Assembly (NCBI RefSeq): GCF_049801075.1 | Contig: NZ_JBNAGG010000004.1 | Coordinates: 124,001 to 188,000 of the forward strand | Direction of reading: 5' to 3' | Source: Maritalea sp049801075 | GTDB lineage: Bacteria; Pseudomonadota; Alphaproteobacteria; Rhizobiales; Devosiaceae | DNA: 64,000 nucleotides | Shown here: positions 32,968 through 40,968 of the stretch, piece after piece | How the letters are laid out: each line of letters opens with the position of its first letter | How positions within the stretch are numbered: position 1 is the first letter of the stretch | Notes under the pieces: model-generated | Seen by the model: only the letters and a program-made list of their open reading frames with translations | The model's database searches: none | Told to the model about the DNA's origin: nothing | Position numbers and translations under genes: made by a program

Positions 32968-34167
32968 TTAGGCTTTCAGGGCTTCCACACCGGGGAGAGG
33001 TTTGCCCTCCATCCATTCGAGGAAGGCACCGCCTGCTGTGGAGACATAGGTGAAATCTTGCACCACGCCGGCCTTGGCGAGGGCGGCAACTGTGTCGCCA
33101 CCGCCAGCGACTGAAACGAGCTTGCCTTGTTTGGTGCGCTCTGCCACATAGCGCGCCACTTCAATGGTGGCGTGGCCAAATGGGTCCAGCTCAAAGGCCC
33201 CCAATGGGCCGTTCCAAATCACGGTCTTGGCTTCGTCAATTGCGCCTTTAATGCGCTCAATTGATTTTTCACCTGCGTCCAAAATCATACCCTCTTTGTC
33301 CATGGCTTCAAGGCCATAGGTGCGGTGAGGGGCGTTGGCTTCAAAATGCCACGCAACCACACCATCTACAGGTAAGATAATCGCGCAGTTTTCGTCGGCT
33401 GATTTGTCATAAATTCGACGCGCCGTGTCGGCGAGGTCTTTTTCGCAAAGGGATTTGCCCACATCGATGCCTTCGGCATGGAGGAATGTGTTGGCCATGC
33501 CGCCCCCAATGACTAGGCCTTCAACCTTGGTCAAAAGGTTTTCGAGCAAGTCGAGCTTGGTGGACACTTTGGCACCACCCACAATTGCCACAACGGGCGT
33601 TTGTGGTTTGCCAAGGCCTGCTTGTAGGGCGGAGAGTTCGGCTTCCATGGCGCGACCTGCGCCGGATGGAAGTTCGCGGGCCAAAGCCTCAGTTGAGGCG
33701 TGCGCGCGGTGAGCAGCGGAAAAGGCGTCATTCAAATAAATGTCGCCCAAGCTGGCCATGCGCTTGGCCAAATCCAGATCATTGGCTTCTTCGCCCGCAT
33801 GGAAACGGGTGTTTTCCATCACAAAGATTGTGCCAGCAGCTCCTTTGGCGATGTGTTCTGTCGCAGCGCTCACATCGGTCCAATCCGTGTCCACAAATTC
33901 AACAGGTTGCCCGAATGCTTTTTGAATGGCGGGAACGACCACGGCCAAAGACATATCTTTGTTCACTTGGCCCTTTGGGCGGCCAAAGTGCGAGAGCAAA
34001 ATTGGCGTGCCGCCTTGCTCCACAATGTAAGACATGGTTGGGGCGAGGCGCTCGATGCGGGTGGAATCGGTTACAGCGCCATTGGCGACTGGCACGTTCA
34101 AATCCACGCGCACCAGCACCTTCTTGCCGTTAAAGTCGAAATCTTCGAGTTTTTTAAAATCGGTCAT
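32968..34167 (-). CDS. pgk: Phosphoglycerate kinase
   Basis: 399 residues from ATG 34167 (MTDFKKLEDFDFNGKKVLVRVDLNVP); an ATG four codons upstream (34179) is possible. Substrate-binding RVDLNVP, LSHFGRPKG, FHAGEEANDLD, nucleotide-site GGAKVSTKLDLL, NGPLGAFE and GGGDTVAAL are all present. It transfers the 1-phosphate of 1,3-bisphosphoglycerate to ADP. Third gene of tkt-gap-pgk on the minus strand. Confidence 0.97.
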   Translation of the reverse strand: MTDFKKLEDFDFNGKKVLVRVDLNVPVANGAVTDSTRIERLAPTMSYIVEQGGTPILLSHFGRPKGQVNKDMSLAVVVPAIQKAFGQPVEFVDTDWTDVSAATEHIAKGAAGTIFVMENTRFHAGEEANDLDLAKRMASLGDIYLNDAFSAAHRAHASTEALARELPSGAGRAMEAELSALQAGLGKPQTPVVAIVGGAKVSTKLDLLENLLTKVEGLVIGGGMANTFLHAEGIDVGKSLCEKDLADTARRIYDKSADENCAIILPVDGVVAWHFEANAPHRTYGLEAMDKEGMILDAGEKSIERIKGAIDEAKTVIWNGPLGAFELDPFGHATIEVARYVAERTKQGKLVSVAGGGDTVAALAKAGVVQDFTYVSTAGGAFLEWMEGKPLPGVEALKA

Positions 34168-34211
34168 TTTGTTTCCCATTGAAAAAGGGCCAAATCACTT
34201 CTGATTGTAGC

Positions 34212-34242
34212 TAAAAAGAAGGGGCCCCAAAAGAGCCCCTTC
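34212..34242 (-). terminator. Terminator between gap and pgk
   Basis: Minus-strand stem GAAGGGGC / GCCCCTTC with a nine-base loop followed by a T-run (34213-34217 on the plus strand are A). It may only attenuate, since pgk lies just downstream. Confidence 0.78.
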
Positions 34243-34265
34243 AAAATAAGCAATGCTAATAATGA

Positions 34266-35273
34266 TTAGATGGTTTTAGCAATCACCACCGCCATGTCTG
34301 ACATGCGGTTTGAGAAGCCCCATTCATTGTCATACCAGCTCATCACAGACACCAAATTGCCATCCATCACTTTGGTTTGCTGTGAGGCAAAGTTCGATGA
34401 GTGTGGGTCGTGGTTGAAGTCGATTGAAACTTTTGATTCAGGATCAAAATCCAACACGCCTTTCAATGGGCCCTCAGCAGCGGCTTTCACCACATCATTG
34501 ATTTCTTCAGCTGATGTATCGCGTGAAGCGATGAACTTCAAATCAACAACAGACACATTTGGTGTTGGAACGCGAACTGACATGCCATCCAACTTGCCAT
34601 TCAATTCAGGCAACACAAGGCCAACAGCTTTCGCTGCGCCTGTTGATGTTGGGATCATGGACATGGCGGCTGCACGGGCGCGATATAGATCTTTGTGCAT
34701 TGTGTCCAAAGTTGGCTGGTCACCAGTGTAAGAGTGGATCGTGGTCATCATGCCTTTTTCGATGCCCACTTCTTCGTGCAACACTTTGGCTAATGGTGCC
34801 AAGCAGTTGGTGGTGCATGATGCGTTTGAGATCACTTTGTGGTCAGCGGTGATTTGGTCGTGGTTCACGCCATAAACGGCTGTGATGTCCGCGTCGGCAC
34901 CCGGTGCGGAAATCAATACGCGTTTTGCGCCAGCTTCTAGGTGGAATGCCGCTTTGTCACGCGCAGTGAAAATGCCAGTACATTCCATCGCAATGTCGAT
35001 ATCCAATTCGCCCCAAGGCAACTCTTTTGGATCGCGGATGGCATAAACTTTCATCGGGCCACGTCCAACGTCGATGGTGTCGCCATCTACTTTAACTTCA
35101 CCAGGGAACTTGCCGTGCACGCTGTCATAACGGATCAGGTGGGCGTTGGTTTCAACTGGGCCCAGATCGTTGATTGCGACGACTTCAATGTCGGTGCGTC
35201 CAGATTCGATGATCGCGCGCAAGACATTGCGGCCAATGCGACCAAAACCGTTAATTGCTACCCGTACTGCCAT
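34266..35273 (-). CDS. gap: Glyceraldehyde-3-phosphate dehydrogenase, type I
   Basis: 335 residues. N-terminal NGFGRIGRNVLRAI, active-site SNASCTTNCLAPLAKV with catalytic C153, and WYDNEWGFSNRM near the C terminus. The INDL turn with an aspartate at residue 36 suggests NAD rather than NADP preference (inference). The enzyme links oxidation of glyceraldehyde 3-phosphate to formation of 1,3-bisphosphoglycerate. Between tkt and pgk. Confidence 0.97.
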   Translation of the reverse strand: MAVRVAINGFGRIGRNVLRAIIESGRTDIEVVAINDLGPVETNAHLIRYDSVHGKFPGEVKVDGDTIDVGRGPMKVYAIRDPKELPWGELDIDIAMECTGIFTARDKAAFHLEAGAKRVLISAPGADADITAVYGVNHDQITADHKVISNASCTTNCLAPLAKVLHEEVGIEKGMMTTIHSYTGDQPTLDTMHKDLYRARAAAMSMIPTSTGAAKAVGLVLPELNGKLDGMSVRVPTPNVSVVDLKFIASRDTSAEEINDVVKAAAEGPLKGVLDFDPESKVSIDFNHDPHSSNFASQQTKVMDGNLVSVMSWYDNEWGFSNRMSDMAVVIAKTI

Positions 35274-35314
35274 TTTAGCTCTCCAAATGCGAGGGAAGGA
35301 AATTTTTGCGTAAA

Positions 35315-37294
35315 CTAGAGTTGGGAAAGTGCTGCATCAACCACGACTTTGGCCGTAATACCAAAGTGTTCAAACAGTTGTGCGCCAGGGGCACTTGCAC
35401 CGAATGAGTCCATGCCGACAAATTTGCCAGTAGGTCCGAGAAATTTCTGCCAGCTCATCTCAATGCCAGCTTCAATGGCCACGCGGGCTTTGGCATTGCC
35501 AAAGATTTGGGCTTTATAATCGTCAGACTGTTCTTCAAACAATTCCATTGAAGGCACAGAGACCACGCGCACGCTGACCTTTTGATTTTCAAGTTCTTTG
35601 GCCGCATCCATAGCAACAGAAACTTCTGAGCCAGACGCAAACAGCACCACATCTGCATCCTCATTGCCTTTAAGCACATAGGCGCCTTTGGCACAGCGGT
35701 TTTCAGATGCATATTCAGTACGAACTGCTGGCACACCTTGGCGGGTGAGCGACAAGATAGACGGCTTATCTTTTTGCTTGAGGGACAATTCCCAGCATTC
35801 CAAAGTTTCGGTTGCATCCGCTGGGCGGAACACAGAAAGGTTTGGAATAGCGCGCAGCGCTGTCAAATGTTCAACAGGTTGGTGGGTTGGGCCATCTTCA
35901 CCCAAGCCGATTGAATCGTGAGTCATCACAAAGATGGAGCGAACGCCCATCAAGGCTGCCAAGCGGATAGATGGACGGCAATAATCGGTAAACACCATGA
36001 ATGTGCCGCCGTAAGGGATTAGGCCGCCATGTAGCGCGATGCCGTTCATCGCTGCAGCCATGCCGTGTTCGCGAATGCCGTAATAGACATAGTTGCCGGA
36101 GCGATCTTCAGCGGTGAAGATGCCTTGTTCGCCGGATTTGGTGTTGTTTGAACCTGTCAAATCGGCAGAGCCGCCGAACATTTCAGGCATCATGCCATTG
36201 ATCACTTCAAGCGCTTTGTTCGATGCAACACGTGTCGCCCATTTTGGCTTTTCGTCGGCCAATTGATGTTTGAATTTTTTGGTGTCTGCATCAAAGCTTG
36301 ATGGCAATTCGCCGCTCAAACGCCGCTCAAACTCAGCGCGTGTGTCGGCATCTTTGTCGGCCAAACGATCTTCCCAAGCGGTGCGGTGCTTGGTGGAGCG
36401 GCAACCTGCAAGGCGCCATGCGTCCAACACTTCTTCAGGAATTTCGAATGGTGGATAGTCCCATCCAAGTGCAGCGCGAGCGCCTGCAATTTCATCATCG
36501 CCGAGTGGCGCGCCGTGGGCTGCTGATGTGCCAGCTTTGGTTGGTGCGCCAAAGCCGATCACGGTTTTCGCAGCGATCATTGTTGGCTTGTCAGATTTCT
36601 GGGCTTCCAAAATCGCTTTTTCAACAGCGTCTTCATCATGGCCATCAACGGTGATGGTGTTCCAACCCGCAGAGCGGAAGCGTGCATGTTGGTCTGTGGA
36701 ATCAGACAAAGACACCTTGCCATCGATGGTGATGTCATTGTCGTCCCAAATCACGATCAGCTTATTCAGCTTCAAGTGACCTGCCAAAGTGATTGCCTCT
36801 TGGCTGATGCCTTCCATCAAGCACCCGTCGCCAGCAATGGCATAGGTGTAGTGATCAACCAGATCATTGCCGAAGTCGGCAGCCATTTTAGCTTCGGCCA
36901 TCGCCATGCCAACGGCATTTGAGATGCCTTGGCCGAGCGGGCCAGTTGTTGTTTCGATGCCTGTCGCGTGGCCATATTCAGGGTGACCGGCGGTTTTTGA
37001 ACCCAACTGACGGAAATTTTTGATTTCGTCCATGGTCATGTCTTCATAGCCGAGCAGGTGCAAGGCTGAATAAAGCAACATGGACCCGTGTCCGGCGGAA
37101 AGCACAAAACGATCCCGGTCTGGCCAATTTGGCGCTTTGGGATCAAATTTCATGATTTTGGTGAACAAAACTGTCGCAATGTCGGCTGCGCCCATTGGCA
37201 TGCCAGGATGCCCGATATTGGCTTTTTGCACCGCGTCCATTGAAAGTGCGCGAATTGCATTGGCCATTGCGCTTGTTTTGGCTAGATCAGTCAT
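35315..37294 (-). CDS. tkt: Transketolase
   Basis: 659 residues, full length. Thiamine diphosphate motif GDGCLMEGISQEAITLAGHLKLNKLIVIWDDN, N-terminal NIGHPGMPMGAADIA, pyrimidine-domain HDSIGLGEDGPTHQPVEHL and YGIREHGMAAAMNG. It exchanges two-carbon units in the pentose phosphate pathway or Calvin cycle. First gene of the tkt-gap-pgk group; the 230 bp upstream contain several GANTC sites and a tandem 10-bp repeat. Confidence 0.97.
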   Translation of the reverse strand: MTDLAKTSAMANAIRALSMDAVQKANIGHPGMPMGAADIATVLFTKIMKFDPKAPNWPDRDRFVLSAGHGSMLLYSALHLLGYEDMTMDEIKNFRQLGSKTAGHPEYGHATGIETTTGPLGQGISNAVGMAMAEAKMAADFGNDLVDHYTYAIAGDGCLMEGISQEAITLAGHLKLNKLIVIWDDNDITIDGKVSLSDSTDQHARFRSAGWNTITVDGHDEDAVEKAILEAQKSDKPTMIAAKTVIGFGAPTKAGTSAAHGAPLGDDEIAGARAALGWDYPPFEIPEEVLDAWRLAGCRSTKHRTAWEDRLADKDADTRAEFERRLSGELPSSFDADTKKFKHQLADEKPKWATRVASNKALEVINGMMPEMFGGSADLTGSNNTKSGEQGIFTAEDRSGNYVYYGIREHGMAAAMNGIALHGGLIPYGGTFMVFTDYCRPSIRLAALMGVRSIFVMTHDSIGLGEDGPTHQPVEHLTALRAIPNLSVFRPADATETLECWELSLKQKDKPSILSLTRQGVPAVRTEYASENRCAKGAYVLKGNEDADVVLFASGSEVSVAMDAAKELENQKVSVRVVSVPSMELFEEQSDDYKAQIFGNAKARVAIEAGIEMSWQKFLGPTGKFVGMDSFGASAPGAQLFEHFGITAKVVVDAALSQL

Positions 37295-37358
37295 TTACGT
37301 GCTGCCCCGATTTGATCGTTTGCTAAAGCAAGATATTGTTGGCGCACTCATAGCAGGT

Positions 37359-37473
37359 ACACCTTTGGAGTCAATTCCCCCAATTTCGCCAAACTTATTG
37401 TACAAAGCTATTGGAATATGGTCTTTTAGGTGAGCTTCTAGCAATACATCTATGAGAATCAAAGAGAATCAAA
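37359..37473. promoter_or_regulatory. GANTC cluster with tandem 10-bp repeat between tkt and DUF4164-zapA
   Basis: GAGTC lies at about 37359. Two perfect copies of GAGAATCAAA follow at 37454-37463 and 37464-37473, so two further GANTC sites lie exactly 10 bp apart. The region is a divergent promoter for tkt and the DUF4164-zapA pair. Confidence 0.5.
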
Positions 37474-37523
37474 ATAAAGTTCGGCATAGGTAGCCATACT
37501 TATGCTTTAGTGTTGGACGAGTG

Positions 37524-37811
37524 ATGGGCGAACAAAAATATTTAATTGAGGACGCTAATCGGCGCTTGGACAGCGCTTTGGATCGTTTGGAGCGCTTGGC
37601 GCATCGTGCGAGAACCAAAGTGATTGACGCCAGTAAGGTCGAGCATCAGGTGCAAAATCTGGCCACAGATCGATCGCGATTGGCCAGTGAACTAGATCAA
37701 ACGCGCGCCTATGCGCGTACGGTTGAGGAATCTGCCAAAGATGTTTCCGCACGGATTATGCGCGCAATGGAAAAGGTACAAGTTGCTCTGAACGGGGAAG
37801 ACGAAGCATAG
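37524..37811 (+). CDS. DUF4164 family coiled-coil protein
   Basis: 95 residues from ATG 37524 (MGEQKYLIEDANRRLDSALDRLE); a GTG one codon before is possible. Nearly all coiled coil, with LDSALDRLERLAHRAR and VQNLATDRSRLASELDQTRAYA. DUF4164 proteins are found beside zapA in Rhizobiales and probably act with the division apparatus (inference from context). The gene ends 12 bp before zapA. Confidence 0.88.
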   Translation: MGEQKYLIEDANRRLDSALDRLERLAHRARTKVIDASKVEHQVQNLATDRSRLASELDQTRAYARTVEESAKDVSARIMRAMEKVQVALNGEDEA

Positions 37812-37823
37812 CGGGATCGGTTT

Positions 37824-38204
37824 ATGGCTGACATTCAGGTTGAAATTGACGGACGTAAATATCGCATGGCCTGCGAAGATGGTCAGGAAGGCCATGTGCG
37901 TGGACTGGCGGATCGTTTTTCAGCCTATGTTGAAGATCTGAAGTCTGAGTTTGGCGAAGCTGGCGATGTACGCCTTACAGTAATGGCGGCGCTGACGGTG
38001 ATGGACGATATGAAAGCGCTGGAAGACGAGCTTAAAAATGTGCAGGGCGCATTGGAGCAATTGTCTGCCAAATCCAACAGCCTGATCACCGATCGTGATC
38101 AGCTTGAAGAGAATTTTGCCAACCAAGTGATGATGATTGCCGAGCGGGTGGAAACCCTTGCCAAGCAATTGGAATTGGACGAAGAGCAAGACCTACAAAA
38201 ATAG
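37824..38204 (+). CDS. zapA: Cell division protein ZapA
   Basis: 126 residues. N-terminal ZapA fold with VEIDGRKYRMACEDGQEGHVRGLADRFSAYVEDLKSEFG, followed by a long C-terminal coiled coil. ZapA binds and bundles FtsZ at the division ring. Co-transcribed with DUF4164; the 6S RNA gene follows, as in other alphaproteobacteria. Confidence 0.93.
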   Translation: MADIQVEIDGRKYRMACEDGQEGHVRGLADRFSAYVEDLKSEFGEAGDVRLTVMAALTVMDDMKALEDELKNVQGALEQLSAKSNSLITDRDQLEENFANQVMMIAERVETLAKQLELDEEQDLQK

Positions 38205-38211
38205 TTTATCG

Positions 38212-38236
38212 CAAAGCCCCTTTTGGGGGTTTTGTT
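38212..38236 (+). terminator. Probable terminator of zapA
   Basis: Imperfect stem AAAGCCCC / GGGGGTTTT with a TTTT loop (one G-G mismatch) followed by a T-rich stretch. Confidence 0.6.
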
Positions 38237-38262
38237 TTCCATTTAGCTTCACTATATCTAAC

Positions 38263-38413
38263 CCGCTGCCCGGTTCGTGCCGGAAATAAGCATCCACGGG
38301 GCCTTACCGATCCTTAAGGGAGCTGTCACTGATTAGGCTCGTGGGCTTTTTCACACGGCGCCCACCTACTATTGTAGGTTCCAGGATCTAGATTTCCGAC
38401 GGCCAGGGCGGCA
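38263..38413 (+). ncRNA. ssrS: 6S RNA
   Basis: About 150 bases between zapA and the 5-FCL gene, the conserved 6S locus. The 5' GCTGCCC (38265-38271) pairs with the 3' GGGCGGC (38406-38412) to close the long hairpin, and internal segments pair around a central bubble. A -10 element CTATAT at 38252-38257 sits just before the 5' end. 6S RNA mimics an open promoter and sequesters sigma-70 RNA polymerase in stationary phase. Ends are approximate. Confidence 0.85.
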
Positions 38414-38436
38414 TTTTCATTTTAAGGGCACGCGAG

Positions 38437-39039
38437 TTGACCGACAAGACAGACGAACAACAAGATGCCGTTGATGCGGTGAAGGCGCAATTGCGCAAAG
38501 AGGCGCATGCCCGCCGGCGCGCGCTATCTACAGCCTTTCGTAAAGAGGCTGCCAAAGCCGCCGCAGAAACCTTTATTGCCGCGGTGCCTGTGCCGTATGG
38601 GCAGATCATCTCCATCTATTGGGCCATTCGCGATGAGCTGGATTGTAGGCCCTTGCTCACTCATTTTATGGATGATGGCCATCAAGTCTGCCTCCCCGTG
38701 GTGATGGGGCAAGATCAGCCGCTGGACATGCGGCTTTGGTCTCCAACTGACCCGTTGGTACCGAGTGGATTTAACACGCTTGCACCGCCCGCCACCGCAC
38801 AATCGGTTGTGCCAGACATTGTTGTGACGCCGCTTTTGGGATTTGATCCCTCCGGTACACGGCTTGGCTATGGGGGCGGATATTATGATCGTAGCCTTGC
38901 ATCTTGGCCGCAAAAGCCCTTATTGGTGGGCTACGCCTTTGGCGTGCAGGAATTTGACCATTTGCCGCGTGACACGCATGATGTGCCCTTGGATATGGTG
39001 GTCACGGAAAATGGAGTTAGGCGGTTTTCAGGGGACTAA
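38437..39039 (+). CDS. 5-formyltetrahydrofolate cyclo-ligase
   Basis: 200 residues. The best start is TTG 38437, because no ATG or GTG fits before the conserved LRKEAHARRRALSTAFRKEA. Catalytic and binding segments FDPSGTRLGYGGGYYDRSL and YAFGVQEFDHLPRDTHDVPLDMVVTENG are complete. It converts 5-formyl-THF to 5,10-methenyl-THF with ATP. Location just after 6S RNA is the classical arrangement in many proteobacteria. Confidence 0.94.
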   Translation: MTDKTDEQQDAVDAVKAQLRKEAHARRRALSTAFRKEAAKAAAETFIAAVPVPYGQIISIYWAIRDELDCRPLLTHFMDDGHQVCLPVVMGQDQPLDMRLWSPTDPLVPSGFNTLAPPATAQSVVPDIVVTPLLGFDPSGTRLGYGGGYYDRSLASWPQKPLLVGYAFGVQEFDHLPRDTHDVPLDMVVTENGVRRFSGD

Positions 39040-39067
39040 ACCCTAACCGCACAGCAGGGCGCGTTCT

Positions 39068-39886
39068 ATGCGGATTTTGTTTTTAGGCGATGTGATGGGC
39101 CGTGCTGGCCGTCAGGCAGTGATGGATCATCTGCCCCGCCTTAAGCGTGAATATCAATTCGATTTCGTGATCATCAATGGCGAAAACGCCTCTCATGGGC
39201 GCGGGCTGACCGAGAAGCATTTTGAGTGCCTGCTGGATGCCGGGGCGGACATGGTGACGTTGGGGGATCACGCTTTTGATCAGCGCGAAACGCTTGGGGT
39301 GATTGCCCGTGACAATCGGTTGTTGCGCCCCATCAATATGAGCGACGCTGCCCCAGGGCGTGGCGCGATGCTTTATGATGCGCCGAATGGCCAGCGCGTG
39401 TTGGTGGTCAATGCCCTAGGTCGCGTGTTCATGAACCCAATTGATGATCCGTTTTACGCGGTTGAAAAGGCCGTCTCAGATTGCCCGTTGGGCGATGTTG
39501 CCGACGCAGTGATTGTGGATTTCCACGCCGAGGCCACTTCTGAAATGCAAGCCATGGGCCAATTTTTAGACGGCCGGGCCAGCTTGGTGGTGGGCACCCA
39601 TACGCATATTCCGACCGCTGATCATCGGGTGCTGAAGGGCGGTACGGGCCTGATGAGCGATGCGGGTATGTGCGGCGATTATGACAGCGTGATTGGCATG
39701 GAAGCCGAAGAGCCGGTGAATCGTTTCGTCACGGGCATGACGCGCGAACGCTTTACGCCTGCAGAGGGCAATCCGAGTGTTTGTGGTGTCGTTATCGAAA
39801 CCGACAACCGCACCGGGCTTTGCACCTCCATCCAACCTTTGCGGGTTGGCGGCTCAATCGGGCAGGCGCTGCCTGATTTTGCATGA
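39068..39886 (+). CDS. YmdB-like (TIGR00282) metallophosphoesterase
   Basis: 272 residues, typical length. Metal site motifs GDVMGRAG (D8), NGENASHG (E39, N40), FHAEATSEMQA and GTHTHIPTAD are present. The usual GNH motif is GDH (D67, H68): an asparagine-to-aspartate change at a metal-bridging position. Family members from Bacillus and Deinococcus are 2',3'-cyclic phosphodiesterases. The 3' end overlaps the ATG of the next gene by 4 bp. Confidence 0.92.
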   Translation: MRILFLGDVMGRAGRQAVMDHLPRLKREYQFDFVIINGENASHGRGLTEKHFECLLDAGADMVTLGDHAFDQRETLGVIARDNRLLRPINMSDAAPGRGAMLYDAPNGQRVLVVNALGRVFMNPIDDPFYAVEKAVSDCPLGDVADAVIVDFHAEATSEMQAMGQFLDGRASLVVGTHTHIPTADHRVLKGGTGLMSDAGMCGDYDSVIGMEAEEPVNRFVTGMTRERFTPAEGNPSVCGVVIETDNRTGLCTSIQPLRVGGSIGQALPDFA

Positions 39887-40230
39887 AAGAATTTAACATC
39901 CGTCCAAACTTTACGGAATTGAACACTTTATCGATCGATAGGGGTTCAAAATGTCTTGTGGTTGCGGGTGAACAAGTAGATCAAGCCTTTATGCATGCCT
40001 TATGTAGTCTAGTTATTGATGCTGAATGTGCATTGTTTGCTGTTTGGGGCGTTGATTGTACATCTTGGGAAGATGTGATGGATGACCTGATTGTCGAACG
40101 CCTTTCCAATGAGGTTTCCCATTCCGGCTATACTTTAACGACGACGTCCCATCCGGAAGAAACATTGCAAGATGCAATTGATTTTGTGTCGGTATTCTCA
40201 TGTGGCGACACAAAAAAATGCCAAAAGTGA
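39883..40230 (+). CDS. Hypothetical protein coupled to the YmdB-like gene
   Basis: 115 residues, family not recognised with confidence. It contains KCLVVAGEQVDQAFMHALCSLVIDAECALFAVWGVDCTSWEDVMDDLIVERL and a later TTTSHPEETLQDAIDFV segment. The pattern of WGxDC, an aspartate-rich helix and THpxE recalls a small DUF family (possibly DUF7684), which I cannot verify. The ATGA overlap with the preceding stop means translational coupling. The codon use is more AT-rich than the neighbours. Confidence 0.7.
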   Translation: MKEFNIRPNFTELNTLSIDRGSKCLVVAGEQVDQAFMHALCSLVIDAECALFAVWGVDCTSWEDVMDDLIVERLSNEVSHSGYTLTTTSHPEETLQDAIDFVSVFSCGDTKKCQK

Positions 40231-40286
40231 TGGTAAGAGTTTTGGCCTAAATCGATGGCGGCTCATGCCTTGGTTTTTTATTCTGA

Positions 40287-40865
40287 CTAACTCCGCGTTG
40301 CGTCCACCAAATCTTGAATGGTTTTTGCCAACAGCCGGGTCATATATTGTGCACCTTTGGTGCTGGTGGTTTGCACATTCACAATGCGGCTTAAAAGATC
40401 ATAGCCTGTGAGTTGGGTGATGATCAGGCTGGCGCGTTCATGGGCGGCGTCACCTTCGAGTCTTGTGGCCAAAGGTTTGATGATCTGTTCTTCCACCGTT
40501 TGGCACAGCATGGGGATCGCTTCTTTGCTGGTTGAAGCGCGCAAAAGGGCGATTACGGGATCAAAATCCTTTTCGCCCTTTTTGGTGGCGAACATTTCTG
40601 CCACGCGCTGGCCGAAATCGTCCATATCGCCTTCCAGCATGAAGTCGATATTGAGCGCCGGCAGGATAGCTTTTTGAAACAATCCTTCCTTTGACCCGAA
40701 ATATCGATTGATCAAGGCTACATTTACATTGGCCCGATCCGCGATCTGGCGCGTACCAGCCCCATCATATCCTTTTTCAAAGAAGGTTTGCTGTGCAGCA
40801 GAAAGAATGTCCTGTTGGGTTTTTTCTGCATTCCGTTTGCGAACTGGCTTTGGAGATTGGGTCAT
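40287..40865 (-). CDS. TetR family transcriptional regulator
   Basis: 192 residues. N-terminal TetR domain ILSAAQQTFFEKGYDGAGTRQIADRANVNVALINRYFGSKEGLF; the C-terminal ligand domain is unclassified, with QLTGYDLLSRIVNVQ. Divergent from an extended SDR gene, separated by a region with TGTAATC and GATTACA arms that may be its operator. Confidence 0.92.
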   Translation of the reverse strand: MTQSPKPVRKRNAEKTQQDILSAAQQTFFEKGYDGAGTRQIADRANVNVALINRYFGSKEGLFQKAILPALNIDFMLEGDMDDFGQRVAEMFATKKGEKDFDPVIALLRASTSKEAIPMLCQTVEEQIIKPLATRLEGDAAHERASLIITQLTGYDLLSRIVNVQTTSTKGAQYMTRLLAKTIQDLVDATRS

Positions 40866-40871
40866 TTGTTA

Positions 40872-40926
40872 TGTAATCGAGTGTTGACTTATTTCGAGAT
40901 TGCACTATGTATACACCTGATTACAA
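40872..40926. promoter_or_regulatory. SDR promoter and candidate TetR operator
   Basis: TTGACT (40884-40889), a 16-bp spacer and TATGTA (40906-40911) form a plus-strand promoter. It is bracketed by TGTAATC (about 40872-40878) and GATTACA (about 40919-40925), a long-spaced inverted repeat that could bind the divergent TetR protein. Confidence 0.45.
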
Positions 40927-40968
40927 ATTCTGACCAGTGGCAAACTGAAGCTAAATTGGAGAATGAAA

